DNA of 64,000 nucleotides from Streptomyces bauhiniae (GCF_004784475.1 NZ_SRRT01000006.1:554840-618839); one strand, 5' to 3'. Positions 55,002 to 63,914 are shown, numbered from the stretch's first letter. The notes: generated from the letters alone by a model not told the origin. Numbers and translations: made by a program.

Positions 55002-56855
55002 ATGCCCGAGCTGAGGTCCCGCACAGTCACCCACGGCCGCAACATGGCGGGCGCCCGCGCCCTTATGCGTGCCTCGGGTGTACCCGGTGCGGACATCGGC
55101 CGCAAGCCCGTCATCGCGGTCGCCAACTCCTTCACCGAGTTCGTCCCCGGCCACACCCACCTCCAGCCGGTCGGCCGCATCGTCAGCGAGGCGATCACGG
55201 CCGCGGGCGGCATCCCGCGCGAGTTCAACACCATCGCCGTGGACGACGGCATCGCCATGGGCCACGGCGGCATGCTCTACTCCCTGCCCTCCCGCGACCT
55301 GATCGCGGACTCGGTGGAGTACATGGTGGAGGCCCACTGCGCCGACGCCCTGGTCTGCATCTCCAACTGCGACAAGATCACGCCGGGCATGCTGATGGCC
55401 GCGCTGCGGCTGAACATCCCGACCGTGTTCGTCTCCGGCGGGCCCATGGAGTCCGGCCGCGCCACCCTGGTCGACGGCACCGTGCGCACGCTGGACCTGG
55501 TCGACGCGATCTCCGACGCGGTCAACGACAAGATCTCCGACGAGGACATCCTCCGTATCGAGGAGAACGCCTGCCCGACCTGCGGTAGCTGTTCCGGCAT
55601 GTTCACCGCCAACTCGATGAACTGCCTCACCGAGGCCATCGGCCTCTCCCTGCCCGGCAACGGCTCGGTCCTCGCCACCCACACCGCCCGCAAGGCGCTG
55701 TACGAGGACGCGGCCCGCACGGTCATGGACATCACCCGGCGCTACTACGAGCAGGACGACGAGACGGTCCTGCCCCGCTCCATCGCCTCCTTCGCGGCCT
55801 TCGAGAACGCGATGGCGCTGGACATCGCCATGGGCGGCTCCACCAACACGATCCTGCACCTGCTGGCCGCCGCCCAGGAGGCGGGCGTCCCCTTCGGCCT
55901 CCCGGAGATCGACGCCGTCTCCCGCCGCGTGCCGTGCCTGGCCAAGGTCGCGCCCAACGTGGCGAAGAACCGCACGTACTACATGGAGGACGTGCACCGC
56001 GCCGGCGGCATCCCCGCCCTCCTCGGCGAACTGCACCGCGCGGGCCTGCTCAACGAGGACGTCCACTCCGTCCACAGCCCGTCCCTGGCCGACTGGCTGA
56101 AGACCTGGGACGTGCGCGGCGGCTCCCCGTCCGCCGAGGCCGTCGAGCTGTGGCACGCGGCCCCCGGCTGCGTCCGCTCCGCCGAAGCCTTCTCCCAGTC
56201 CGAGCGCTGGGACTCCCTGGACGACGACGCCGAGGGCGGCTGCATCCGCTCCGCCGAGCACGCCTACTCCAAGGACGGCGGCCTCGCCGTCCTCAAGGGC
56301 AACCTCGCCGTCGACGGCTGCGTGGTGAAGACCGCGGGCGTCGACGAGTCGGTGTGGACCTTCGAGGGGCCCGCCGTGGTCTGCGAGTCCCAGGAGGAGG
56401 CCGTCCAGCGCATCCTCACCCAGGAGGTCAAGGACGGCGACGTGGTCGTCATCCGCTACGAGGGCCCCAAGGGCGGCCCCGGCATGCAGGAGATGCTCTA
56501 CCCGACCTCGTACCTCAAGGGCCGCGGCCTCGGGAAGACCTGCGCCCTGATCACCGACGGCCGCTTCTCCGGCGGCACCTCGGGCCTCTCCATCGGCCAC
56601 GCCTCCCCCGAAGCGGCCTCCGGCGGCACCATCGCCCTGGTCCAGGACGGCGACCGCATCCGCATCGACATCCCCAACCGCACCATCGACCTCTTGGTGG
56701 ACGACGCCGAACTCGCCCGCCGCGAAGCCGACTTGAACGGCGTCTACGCGCCCGCCAACCGCACCCGCAAGGTCTCCGCCGCCCTGCGCGCCTACGCGGC
56801 CATGGCCACCAGCGCCGACAGGGGCGCCGTCCGCGACGTCTCCCTCCTGGGCTGA
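55002..56855 (+). CDS. ilvD: dihydroxy-acid dehydratase
   Basis: Iron-sulfur enzyme, third common step of isoleucine, valine and pantothenate-precursor synthesis. 617 residues, the long E. coli-like form. Cluster and metal ligands: D81-D82, C123 in S-N-C-D-K, and C191/C194/C197 in C-P-T-C-G-S-C-S-G-M. GAAGGAG lies upstream of ATG 55002. It stands alone, not in an ilv operon. Its product alpha-ketoisovalerate is also the precursor of pantoate used by panC in this window. Confidence 0.97.
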   Translation: MPELRSRTVTHGRNMAGARALMRASGVPGADIGRKPVIAVANSFTEFVPGHTHLQPVGRIVSEAITAAGGIPREFNTIAVDDGIAMGHGGMLYSLPSRDLIADSVEYMVEAHCADALVCISNCDKITPGMLMAALRLNIPTVFVSGGPMESGRATLVDGTVRTLDLVDAISDAVNDKISDEDILRIEENACPTCGSCSGMFTANSMNCLTEAIGLSLPGNGSVLATHTARKALYEDAARTVMDITRRYYEQDDETVLPRSIASFAAFENAMALDIAMGGSTNTILHLLAAAQEAGVPFGLPEIDAVSRRVPCLAKVAPNVAKNRTYYMEDVHRAGGIPALLGELHRAGLLNEDVHSVHSPSLADWLKTWDVRGGSPSAEAVELWHAAPGCVRSAEAFSQSERWDSLDDDAEGGCIRSAEHAYSKDGGLAVLKGNLAVDGCVVKTAGVDESVWTFEGPAVVCESQEEAVQRILTQEVKDGDVVVIRYEGPKGGPGMQEMLYPTSYLKGRGLGKTCALITDGRFSGGTSGLSIGHASPEAASGGTIALVQDGDRIRIDIPNRTIDLLVDDAELARREADLNGVYAPANRTRKVSAALRAYAAMATSADRGAVRDVSLLG

Positions 56856-56892
56856 CCCGCTCGGGCTCTCCGGCGGCCGGTGCGCTCCACGC

Positions 56893-59013
56893 TCACCAGG
56901 CCGCCGGATCAGCCGTGTTCACCGCGAACACCGACCCGTCCGGCGCCCCCGCGTACACATGGCCCAGCGCCAGCACCGGCGTCGGCAGCCCCGCCGTCAC
57001 CCGGTCCGCCCGCGCGCCGAGCCGGGGCCGGGTCTGGCCCGCGAGGGTGCCCCGGCGGACGTCCACCGCGAGCAGCCGCCCGTCGGCGGCCGAGAAGTAC
57101 ACTCGCCGCCCGTCCGTCACCGGCGCCGAACCCCGGCTCACCGTCGTCTCCAGGTGCCACAACGGCTTGCCCGCCGCCATGTCCACCGCGTCCAGCCCCC
57201 CGTTGGCCGCGAGCAGGTACACCACCCCGTCCCGCACGGTGGCCTGAGCGTCCGGCCGGGGCCCCAGCAGCGCAACCCGGTGCGTCGAGCCCGACTTCAC
57301 CTCGTACCGCACGAGCCCGTTGGTGTCCCCGTACACCGGATCGTCGTCGAGGAAGTACACGAACCCGCCCTCGGCGCCCACCGGTTCGACCATCCCGGAC
57401 ATCCGCTCACTCCACCGCACGGCCCCGGACGCCGGGTCGAACGCTGTGACCCGCGTACTCCGCCCGTCCGCCGAGGTCACCGTCGCGTACCCGTCACTCC
57501 CGGCGCCGAAGGCGTCGATACGCGGCCGGGTCCCGTCCGGCAACGGCAGCCGCCACTTCTCCTTCCCCGAACCACTCTCCGCCCCCATGACCACCCCGTC
57601 CGCCCGGGTCGTCACCAGCGTGTCCCCGATGTACCGCGTCCCGGTGTCCCCGGTCAGCTCCCGCTCCCCACGCGTACGCCCCGTGCCCGGATCGAGCGCC
57701 GTCAGCCTGCCGCTCTGGTTCCGCAGCCGCAGCGCCCCGCCCGACACCACCGGCGGATCACTCCACAACGCCCCCGCGAACGCCCGCCGCCACACCACGG
57801 ACCCCTTCACCGGGTCCAGCGCGAAGACCGCCCCGTCCGCCGTGCACAGCAACCTGCCCGCGCCGAGCACACACCGGGGCGCACCGGGCACCCCGGCCAC
57901 CGCCTCGGACCGCCACCCCTCGAACCCGGCCGCCGTCACCGCCGGAGCCGCCTGCGGCCGCACGCCGCGCCCTTGCCCGGCCCCGGCCCACTGCACCGAG
58001 GCCACTATCCCGCCGAGGGCCAGCACCGCAGCGGTCGCCGCGAGCACCGCCCGCCCCCGCCACCGGTGCCGCTTCGGCGGGGCCGACTCGGGTGCGACCT
58101 CGGGCTCCTCCTGCTGTGGAGCGTCTCCGCCCCCGTCCGCCCCTCCCTCCCGCTGCGCCGGTATGAACGCCTGCGTGTCGTACGACGCCGCCACCGAACG
58201 CAGCGCCAGCATCAGCTCGTCCGGCGTCGGCCGGTCCTCCGGCTCCTTCGCCAGACACCGCCGCACCAGCGGCGCGAGATCCTGCGGCACCCCGGCCAGC
58301 TCCGGCTCGTCGTGCACCACCTGATAGGCCACGACATACGGACTGTCCGAGTCGAACGGCCCCCGCCCGGTCGCCGCGTGCACGATCACCGACCCGAGCG
58401 CGAACACGTCCGCCGCCGGCCCCACCTCCCGAGGCCGCCGGAACTGCTCCGGCGCCATGAACGGTGGCGTACCGATCAACTTCCCTGTCTCCGTGCGCAG
58501 TTCGCTGTCCTTCGGCCGGGAGATCCCGAAGTCGATCACCTTCGGCCCGTCCTCGGCCAGCAGCACGTTCCCCGGCTTGAGATCCCGGTGCACCACACCG
58601 ACCCGGTGGATGTCCCTGAGCGCCTCGGCGAGCCCGGCCATCAGCCGCCGCACCTGCGCGGGCTCCAGCGGACCGTTCCGCTTCACCTGCTGCGACAACG
58701 TCGGCCCGGGGATGAACAGCGTCGCCATCCACGGCCGCGCCGCCTCCGGGTCCGCGTCCACCACCGGCGCGGTGAACGCACCGCTCACCCGCCGCGCGGC
58801 CGCCACCTCCTGCCGGAACCGCCCCCTGAACTCGGGGTCCCGCGCGAACTCCGCGTGCACCACCTTCACCGCAACCCGCATCCCGGAGGCGCCGCGGGCC
58901 AGATGCACCACGCCCATCCCGCCGGAACCGAGCCGCGACTCCAGCCGGTAGTGGCCGTCGTACGCCGGAAGTTCCGCTTCCGCGCCGGCTCCGGTGCTGT
59001 GCCGTGGCGCCAT
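56893..59013 (-). CDS. Ser/Thr protein kinase with extracytoplasmic PQQ-like beta-propeller
   Basis: 706 residues. The kinase domain (about 20-280) has the Gly loop L-G-S-G-G-M-G-V-V, K50, V-H-R-D-L-K-P-G-N (D144), D-F-G (161-163) and T-P-P-F-M-A-P-E. An acidic/Pro linker and one membrane helix (about 322-340) lead to an outside domain of repeated A/L-D-P-x-x-G / W strands (for example V-F-A-L-D-P-V-K-G-S-V-V-W-R, L-T-A-L-D-P-G-T-G), the BamB/PQQ-type propeller. It probably senses a cell-wall or extracellular ligand. GGGGGTGG precedes ATG 59013. Confidence 0.93.
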   Translation of the reverse strand: MAPRHSTGAGAEAELPAYDGHYRLESRLGSGGMGVVHLARGASGMRVAVKVVHAEFARDPEFRGRFRQEVAAARRVSGAFTAPVVDADPEAARPWMATLFIPGPTLSQQVKRNGPLEPAQVRRLMAGLAEALRDIHRVGVVHRDLKPGNVLLAEDGPKVIDFGISRPKDSELRTETGKLIGTPPFMAPEQFRRPREVGPAADVFALGSVIVHAATGRGPFDSDSPYVVAYQVVHDEPELAGVPQDLAPLVRRCLAKEPEDRPTPDELMLALRSVAASYDTQAFIPAQREGGADGGGDAPQQEEPEVAPESAPPKRHRWRGRAVLAATAAVLALGGIVASVQWAGAGQGRGVRPQAAPAVTAAGFEGWRSEAVAGVPGAPRCVLGAGRLLCTADGAVFALDPVKGSVVWRRAFAGALWSDPPVVSGGALRLRNQSGRLTALDPGTGRTRGERELTGDTGTRYIGDTLVTTRADGVVMGAESGSGKEKWRLPLPDGTRPRIDAFGAGSDGYATVTSADGRSTRVTAFDPASGAVRWSERMSGMVEPVGAEGGFVYFLDDDPVYGDTNGLVRYEVKSGSTHRVALLGPRPDAQATVRDGVVYLLAANGGLDAVDMAAGKPLWHLETTVSRGSAPVTDGRRVYFSAADGRLLAVDVRRGTLAGQTRPRLGARADRVTAGLPTPVLALGHVYAGAPDGSVFAVNTADPAAW

Positions 59014-59218
59014 GGACCACCCCCGTGCTCATCGGCCGCGCGCGCGACGAAAGGAGCCTATTCGATTGCCCGTACGACACCGAGGCGGCTTGCTAACCTC
59101 CGCCTGCGAGTCGCGGCGCAGCCGTGGCCCGTCCGCCCGTCCGGCACCCGTACGCGATGCCCGGCGAGCGGCGTCACCACCCCGTGGCCGTCACGGGGTG
59201 TCACGGGGGAGGTATCTC

Positions 59219-59530
59219 ATGTCCGACGACCACGCGCCCACGATCCTGGCCGAACCGGCGGCGACCACCGCCACGGCCGCCGCGCCCCGCTTCCCGATCG
59301 CACCGGGCACCGCCCTGAACGTCCGCAGCGGCCCCGGCACCGGCTACGGCGTCGTCCGCACGCTGCCCGCCGGCTCCAGCGTCACCCTCTACTGCCAGAC
59401 GCCCGGCACCACCGTGACCGGCCCGTACGGCACGACGAAGATCTGGGACAACATCGGCTCCGGCGAGTACGTGTCCGACGCCTATGTGCACACCGGCAGC
59501 GACGGCTACGTGACCGGCCGCTGCGGCTGA
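59219..59530 (+). CDS. bacterial SH3 domain protein, no visible signal peptide
   Basis: 103 residues. After a short Ala/Thr-rich N-terminus comes an SH3_3 domain: L-N-V-R-S-G-P-G-T-G-Y-G-V-V, then L-P-A-G-S-S-V-T-L-Y-C and W-D-N-I-G-S-G-E-Y-V-S-D-A-Y-V. Such domains usually bind cell-wall peptides outside the cell, yet this start has no hydrophobic leader. GGGGGAGG lies six bases before ATG 59219, and upstream in-frame sequence gives no signal either. Two cysteines (one in L-Y-C-Q, one third from the end in R-C-G) could form a disulfide. Confidence 0.75.
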   Translation: MSDDHAPTILAEPAATTATAAAPRFPIAPGTALNVRSGPGTGYGVVRTLPAGSSVTLYCQTPGTTVTGPYGTTKIWDNIGSGEYVSDAYVHTGSDGYVTGRCG

Positions 59531-59563
59531 CGCCCCGCCCCGGAGCCCGCCGGACGGCGGAGC

Positions 59564-59569
59564 CATAAT
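59564..59569 (+). promoter_or_regulatory. -10-like box (CATAAT) of a leaderless transcript
   Basis: Ends six bases before GTG 59576; first base deviates from TANNNT. Confidence 0.4.
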
Positions 59570-59575
59570 CGACGC

Positions 59576-60088
59576 GTGAGCGACGAGACCGGCACCAGCG
59601 CCACCCCGGCGGGCTCCACGAGCGGGCCCCGCCCCGAACCCCTCCGCTTCTTCGGCACGACCTGGGTGGACCACACCGGCGGCTACGCGGTCCGCCGCGC
59701 CGCCGTCGCCCTCGGCGCCCTCGCCGCGGCCGCCGTCTCCTGCCTGATCCTGCGCCTCGCCTACCAGGGCCTCCAGATCGCCGGTACCGGTTCCTTCGTG
59801 ACCGTCCTGGTCATCGTCATGTTCGCGGTGTGCAGCGCGCTCGCCTTCCGCACCACCTGGGACAACTTCGGCCGCCGCCCCGACCCCGAGCGCCAGGCCC
59901 GCCTGCGCGGCCTGCTCGCCGTCGGCTTCGTCGGCACCCTCCTCGCCTGGTCCGCCCGCTCCCTCACCGAGGCGCCCGGCGAGAAACTGCACCGCGCCGA
60001 GTACGACACGGCCCGCGCCGAGTACGAGCGCACCCAGTCCCGGCGCACGGGCAACCCCGCGAAGGCCCGCAAGAAGCGCCGCGCCTGA
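59576..60088 (+). CDS. three-helix membrane protein, unknown function
   Basis: 170 residues. A polar N-terminus (about 25 residues) is followed by F-F-G-T-T-W-V-D-H-T-G-G-Y, three hydrophobic helices (about 40-62, 70-92 and 109-124) and a basic, Lys/Arg-rich C-terminus (K-A-R-K-K-R-R). Sometimes labelled EamA-like in related genomes, but it is far too short for that ten-helix transporter family. The GTG 59576 start has a -10-like box six bases before it. Function not recognised. Confidence 0.65.
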   Translation: MSDETGTSATPAGSTSGPRPEPLRFFGTTWVDHTGGYAVRRAAVALGALAAAAVSCLILRLAYQGLQIAGTGSFVTVLVIVMFAVCSALAFRTTWDNFGRRPDPERQARLRGLLAVGFVGTLLAWSARSLTEAPGEKLHRAEYDTARAEYERTQSRRTGNPAKARKKRRA

Positions 60089-60162
60089 CCCCGGAGGCGG
60101 CACCGGGGGCGACGGACGAAGCCACTGTCCCCACCGGCCGCGCGCCGAGCACCATGGGCGGC

Positions 60163-60960
60163 ATGACCGCACCAGAGGCCCCCACCGCCGAAGCCCGCGC
60201 CCACTCCTTCAACGCGGCCGCCGCGCAGTACGCCGAGAACCGCCCCTCCTATCCCCCCGCGCTCTTCGACACCATCGAGGAACTCACCGGCCGCCCCCTG
60301 ACCGGAGCCCGAGCCGTGGACGTGGGCGCGGGCACCGGCATCGCCAGCGAGCTGCTGCACCAGCGGGGCGCGGGTGTGCTCGCCGTCGAGCCCGGCGCGG
60401 GCATGGCCGCCGAGTTCCGCCGCCGGAACCCGCACCTCTCCCTGGTCCGGGGCAGCGGCGACGCCCTCCCCGTGGCCGACGCCCGGGCCGACCTCGTCAC
60501 CTACGCCCAGGCATGGCACTGGACCGACCCGGCCCGCTCGGTGCCGGAGGCGCTGCGCGTGCTGCGGCCGGGCGGCGCGCTCGCGCTGTGGTGGAACACC
60601 GACGCCACGGACGTCGACTGGATCGCCGCGGCCGCCACGCGCGCCGCCCGTTTCCTCGGTCTGCCCGTGCACACCGAGCAGCGCAAGGCCGCCGACCGCG
60701 TCGCCGCCGCCGATCCCAGCGGCCGGCTCGACTTCACCCGGCGCTCGGTCCGCTGGAGCCGTCACGTGCCGCTCGACACCCACCTGGCCAACATCGGCAG
60801 TCATTCCGCTTTCCTCCTCGCCCCCGAGCCCGCCCGCACCGAATTCTTCGCGGCCGAGCGCGCCCACCTGATCAAGGTCTTCCCCGACGGCCTGGTCGAG
60901 GAGACGTACGAAGTGGTTCTGCTCGTCGCCACCACCCCGGAACCCCCGACCCGCCCCTGA
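60163..60960 (+). CDS. class I SAM-dependent methyltransferase
   Basis: 265 residues of the Methyltransf_11 type. Motif I is A-V-D-V-G-A-G-T-G-I-A-S, and acidic E follows in L-A-V-E-P-G-A-G-M. The sequence A-Q-A-W-H-W-T-D is typical of small-molecule methyltransferases related to UbiE-like enzymes. The substrate is unknown. ATG 60163 (M-T-A-P-E-A-P) is chosen; ATG 60154 is in frame three codons earlier and cannot be excluded. It lies about 75 bases after a membrane protein gene and 115 before the ABC exporter. Confidence 0.88.
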   Translation: MTAPEAPTAEARAHSFNAAAAQYAENRPSYPPALFDTIEELTGRPLTGARAVDVGAGTGIASELLHQRGAGVLAVEPGAGMAAEFRRRNPHLSLVRGSGDALPVADARADLVTYAQAWHWTDPARSVPEALRVLRPGGALALWWNTDATDVDWIAAAATRAARFLGLPVHTEQRKAADRVAAADPSGRLDFTRRSVRWSRHVPLDTHLANIGSHSAFLLAPEPARTEFFAAERAHLIKVFPDGLVEETYEVVLLVATTPEPPTRP

Positions 60961-61036
60961 CCAGCCCCGGAGCCGACCCTGACGCATCCCCGAGCCGAAA
61001 CGGACCGACCCTGACACGGCCCGTTGACGACACCCC

Positions 61037-61065
61037 TTGACGACACCCAGACTCGGGAACATTAT
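61037..61065 (+). promoter_or_regulatory. promoter of the ABC exporter operon
   Basis: TTGACG at 61037-61042 and CATTAT at 61060-61065, with a 17-base spacer. TTGACGACACCC is duplicated (61024 and 61037). The -10 lies inside the palindrome, and transcription should begin at about 61073. Confidence 0.55.
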
Positions 61066-61093
61066 TCATCACGTGATGAATAATGTTCCCGAG
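61052..61093. promoter_or_regulatory. 42-bp perfect palindrome over -10, transcription start and start codon
   Basis: The left half starts CTCGGGAACATTATTCATCA and the right half (61073-61093) is its exact reverse complement; the centre is CAC-GTG. It covers the -10 box, the predicted transcription start and the first six codons of the ABC gene. Size and symmetry fit a TetR- or GntR-like operator for a pair of dimers. No regulator gene is adjacent. Confidence 0.8.
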
Positions 61094-61864
61094 CCACCCC
61101 AGCCGACGGCACCCGACGCCGTCCACGCCGCCGGCCTCACCGTCGTACGCGGCACCCGCACGGTCCTGCACGACCTCGGCTTCACCGTCCCCCGAGGCCG
61201 GATCACCGGACTGCTCGGCCCCTCCGGCTGCGGCAAGTCCACGCTGATCCGCGCCATCACCGGCACCCAGGCCAAGGTCACCGGCACCCTCGACGTCCTC
61301 GGCAGCCCCGCCGGACACCCCACCCTGCGCAGCCGCATCGGCTACGTCACCCAGGCCCCCTCGGTCTACGACGACCTCACCGTCGAACAGAACCTCGACT
61401 ACTTCGCCGCGATCCTCGACCCCGGCCGCGCCGCCGCCGACCGCCGCCGCGAACACGTCACCCGCGCCATCGCCGACGTCGACCTGACCACCCACGCCGG
61501 CGCCCTGGCCGGCAACCTCTCCGGCGGCCAGCGCAGCCGCGTCTCCCTCGCCGTCGCCCTCCTCGGCACCCCCGACCTGCTCGTCCTCGACGAACCGACC
61601 GTCGGCCTCGACCCCGTACTCCGCCGCGACCTCTGGAACCTGTTCCACGAACTCGCCGACCGCGGCACCACCCTCCTCGTCTCCTCCCACGTCATGGACG
61701 AGGCCGAGCGCTGCCACCGCCTCCTCCTCATGCGCGAAGGACGCGTCCTCGCCGACGACACCCCCGAGAACCTGCGCACCCGCACCGCCACCGACACCGT
61801 GGAGGCCGCCTTCCTGCGCCTCGTCGACGAAGCGGACGCCCGCACCAAGGAGCCGACCCGATGA
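61076..61864 (+). CDS. ABC transporter ATP-binding subunit (DrrA/ABC-2 type)
   Basis: 262 residues. Walker A G-P-S-G-C-G-K-S-T at 48-56, signature L-S-G-G-Q-R-S-R, Walker B L-L-V-L-D-E-P-T and the switch H in S-S-H-V-M-D-E-A. Energises export through the permease encoded by the next, ATGA-overlapping gene. The first codons (ATG AAT AAT GTT) are AT-rich and rare for this genome; they are part of the palindrome, so operator function appears to dictate them. GTG 61073, directly before the ATG, fits a leaderless start equally well. Confidence 0.93.
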   Translation: MNNVPEPPQPTAPDAVHAAGLTVVRGTRTVLHDLGFTVPRGRITGLLGPSGCGKSTLIRAITGTQAKVTGTLDVLGSPAGHPTLRSRIGYVTQAPSVYDDLTVEQNLDYFAAILDPGRAAADRRREHVTRAIADVDLTTHAGALAGNLSGGQRSRVSLAVALLGTPDLLVLDEPTVGLDPVLRRDLWNLFHELADRGTTLLVSSHVMDEAERCHRLLLMREGRVLADDTPENLRTRTATDTVEAAFLRLVDEADARTKEPTR

Positions 61865-62634
61865 GCACGACGACCCCGGCCGCCCCCACCGCCGCGTTCA
61901 GCACCGCCCGCACCACCGCCACCGCGGCCCGCGTCCTGCGCCAGCTCCGCCACGACCCCCGGACCATCGCCCTGATGCTCCTCGTCCCCTGCCTGATGCT
62001 GGTCCTGCTGCGCTACGTCTTCGACGCCAGCCCGCGCACGTTCGACAACATCGGCGCCTCACTGCTCGGCATCTTCCCGCTGATCACGATGTTCCTGGTG
62101 ACCTCCATCGCCACCCTGCGCGAACGCACCTCGGGCACCCTGGAACGCCTCCTCGCGATGCCGCTGGGCAAGGCCGACCTCATCGCCGGCTACGCACTCG
62201 CCTTCGGCACCGTGGCCGTCGTCCAGTCCGCGCTCGCCACCGGCCTCGCCGTCTGGCTCCTCGGCCTGGACGTCACCGGCTCACCCTGGCTGCTTCTGCT
62301 GGTCGCCCTCCTGGACGCCCTGCTCGGCACCGCCCTCGGCCTTTTCGTCTCGGCCTTCGCCGCCTCGGAGTTCCAGGCGGTCCAGTTCATGCCGGCGGTG
62401 ATCTTCCCCCAGCTCCTCCTGTGCGGCCTCTTCACGCCCCGCGCGGACATGCACCCGCTGCTGGAGGCCGTTTCCGACGTACTGCCCATGTCCTACGCCG
62501 TCGACGGCATGAACGAGGTCCTCCACCACACCGACCTGACCTCGGCCTTCGTAAGGGACGTACTGATCGTCGCCGGATGCGCGCTCCTGGTCCTCGCCCT
62601 CGGCGCGGCCACCCTGCGCCGTCGCACCGACTGA
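61861..62634 (+). CDS. ABC-2 type transporter permease
   Basis: 257 residues with six hydrophobic helices after a Thr/Ala-rich cytoplasmic N-terminus. The region L-R-E-R-T-S-G-T-L-E-R-L-L-A-M-P-L is the coupling-helix signature of ABC-2 permeases, and Q-F-M-P-A-V-I-F-P-Q-L-L-L-C-G-L-F is the conserved fifth helix. The ATG overlaps the ATPase stop (61861-61864), so the two are made in step. Likely exports a drug or lipid; no substrate clue nearby. Confidence 0.92.
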   Translation: MSTTTPAAPTAAFSTARTTATAARVLRQLRHDPRTIALMLLVPCLMLVLLRYVFDASPRTFDNIGASLLGIFPLITMFLVTSIATLRERTSGTLERLLAMPLGKADLIAGYALAFGTVAVVQSALATGLAVWLLGLDVTGSPWLLLLVALLDALLGTALGLFVSAFAASEFQAVQFMPAVIFPQLLLCGLFTPRADMHPLLEAVSDVLPMSYAVDGMNEVLHHTDLTSAFVRDVLIVAGCALLVLALGAATLRRRTD

Positions 62635-62697
62635 GGCCGCGTCCGCCCACCGGACAAACGCCCCACCCGCCGTATCCCCGGTGCGAGGATGAACCGC

Positions 62698-63510
62698 ATG
62701 AGCCAGAAAGTCGCAGTCCTCGGCACCGGCAAGATCGGCGAAGCCCTGCTCAGCGGGATGATCCGGGGCGGCTGGGCGCCCGCCGACCTCCTGGTCACCG
62801 CCCGCCGCCCGGAACGCGCCGAGGAACTCCGTGCCCGCCATGGAGTCACCCCGGTCAGCAACACCGAGGCCGCCAAAGGCGCCGACACCCTGATCCTCAC
62901 GGTCAAGCCGCAGGACATGGGCGCCCTCCTGGACGAACTCGCCCCCCATGTCCCCGCCGACCGACTGATCATCAGCGGCGCCGCGGGCATCCCCACCTCC
63001 TTCTTCGAGGAGCGGCTCGCCGAGGGCACTCCCGTCGTCCGGGTCATGACGAACACCCCGGCCCTGGTGGACGAGGCCATGTCCGTCATCTCGCCGGGCA
63101 GCCACGCCACCGAGGAGCACGTCGCCACCGCCGAGGAGATCTTCGGGGCCGTGGGCCAGACCCTCCGCGTCCCCGAGGGCCAGCAGGACGCGTGTACGGC
63201 GCTCTCGGGTTCGGGCCCGGCGTACTTCTTCTATCTGGTCGAGGCCATGACGGACGCCGGCATCCTGCTCGGCCTGCCCCGCGACAAGGCCCACGAGCTG
63301 ATCGTGCAGTCCGCGATCGGCGCCGCGACGATGCTCCGCGACAGCGGCGAGCACCCGGTGAAGCTCCGCGAGAACGTCACCTCGCCGGCCGGCACGACCA
63401 TCAACGCCATCCGCGAGCTGGAGAACCACGGGGTACGGGCCGCCCTCATCGCCGCCCTGGAAGCGGCCCGCGACCGCAGCCGTGAGCTGGCCTCCGGCAA
63501 GAAGGACTGA
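62698..63510 (+). CDS. proC: pyrroline-5-carboxylate reductase
   Basis: Last step of proline synthesis: pyrroline-5-carboxylate to proline with NAD(P)H. 270 residues. N-terminal Rossmann motif V-A-V-L-G-T-G-K-I-G-E-A-L, then V-K-P-Q-D-M and V-M-T-N-T-P. The C-terminal signature A-L-S-G-S-G-P-A-Y-F-F and S-P-A-G-T-T-I-N-A-I are complete. I chose ATG 62698 (M-S-Q-K-V-A); ATG 62689 is in frame but GAGG fits the later start. It is the last protein gene before the rRNA operon. Confidence 0.96.
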   Translation: MSQKVAVLGTGKIGEALLSGMIRGGWAPADLLVTARRPERAEELRARHGVTPVSNTEAAKGADTLILTVKPQDMGALLDELAPHVPADRLIISGAAGIPTSFFEERLAEGTPVVRVMTNTPALVDEAMSVISPGSHATEEHVATAEEIFGAVGQTLRVPEGQQDACTALSGSGPAYFFYLVEAMTDAGILLGLPRDKAHELIVQSAIGAATMLRDSGEHPVKLRENVTSPAGTTINAIRELENHGVRAALIAALEAARDRSRELASGKKD

Positions 63511-63537
63511 CCCCGGCAAGATCTTCGCGGGAGGGGG

Positions 63538-63566
63538 TTGACACTCCCTCCCCGGATGCGTAATGT
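63538..63566 (+). promoter_or_regulatory. rRNA operon promoter, consensus type
   Basis: TTGACA at 63538-63543 and TAATGT at 63561-63566 with a 17-base spacer, a near-consensus housekeeping promoter. It starts 27 bases after the proC stop and about 430 bases before the window end. This is the first of several rrn promoters. Confidence 0.75.
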
Positions 63567-63739
63567 ACTCCGAGCTGTCCGACGTGAGCGCCGACTCCGG
63601 TCGGTCCCCGGACAGCCATCTCGCAGGGCCCACTACACATCGACACTTGCTGTCGCATGCTCGTGTGCGCATTTGCGAAATGAGGAATCCGTGTTCGAAA
63701 GGACGCGGCCCCCGATTAGCTCGGGAGCCGGGAATCCGC

Positions 63740-63745
63740 TAAAGT
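63740..63745 (+). promoter_or_regulatory. second rrn promoter, -10 TAAAGT
   Basis: TAAAGT with TTAGCT about 17 bases upstream (near 63717). Located in the leader region of the rRNA operon. Confidence 0.4.
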
Positions 63746-63814
63746 CTCACTCGTCGGAACGGCCCAGCGGGCCGGGAAGACAACCCCCTCTGACTGGGAA
63801 TCAGACGCCGAAAG

Positions 63815-63914
63815 GATCTGATAGAGTCGGAACCGCCGGAAAGGGAAACGCGAAAGCGAAAACCTGGAAAGCACCGAGGAAATCGGATCGGAAAAAGATC
63901 TGATAGAGTCGGAA
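63815..63914 (+). repeat. duplicated promoter unit GATCTGATAGAGTCGGAA in the rrn leader
   Basis: Identical 18-base copies at 63815-63832 and 63897-63914, 82 bases apart. Each contains TAGAGT (63822-63827, 63904-63909), a -10-like hexamer, so they look like tandem rrn promoters. The sequence between is A/G-rich and purine-biased. No protein gene is present although an open frame crosses the region. Confidence 0.6.

Noticed and set aside
63538..63903. 121-codon open frame upstream of the rRNA operon
   Set aside because: Overlaps rrn promoters, has low-complexity Lys/Arg end and no ribosome site.
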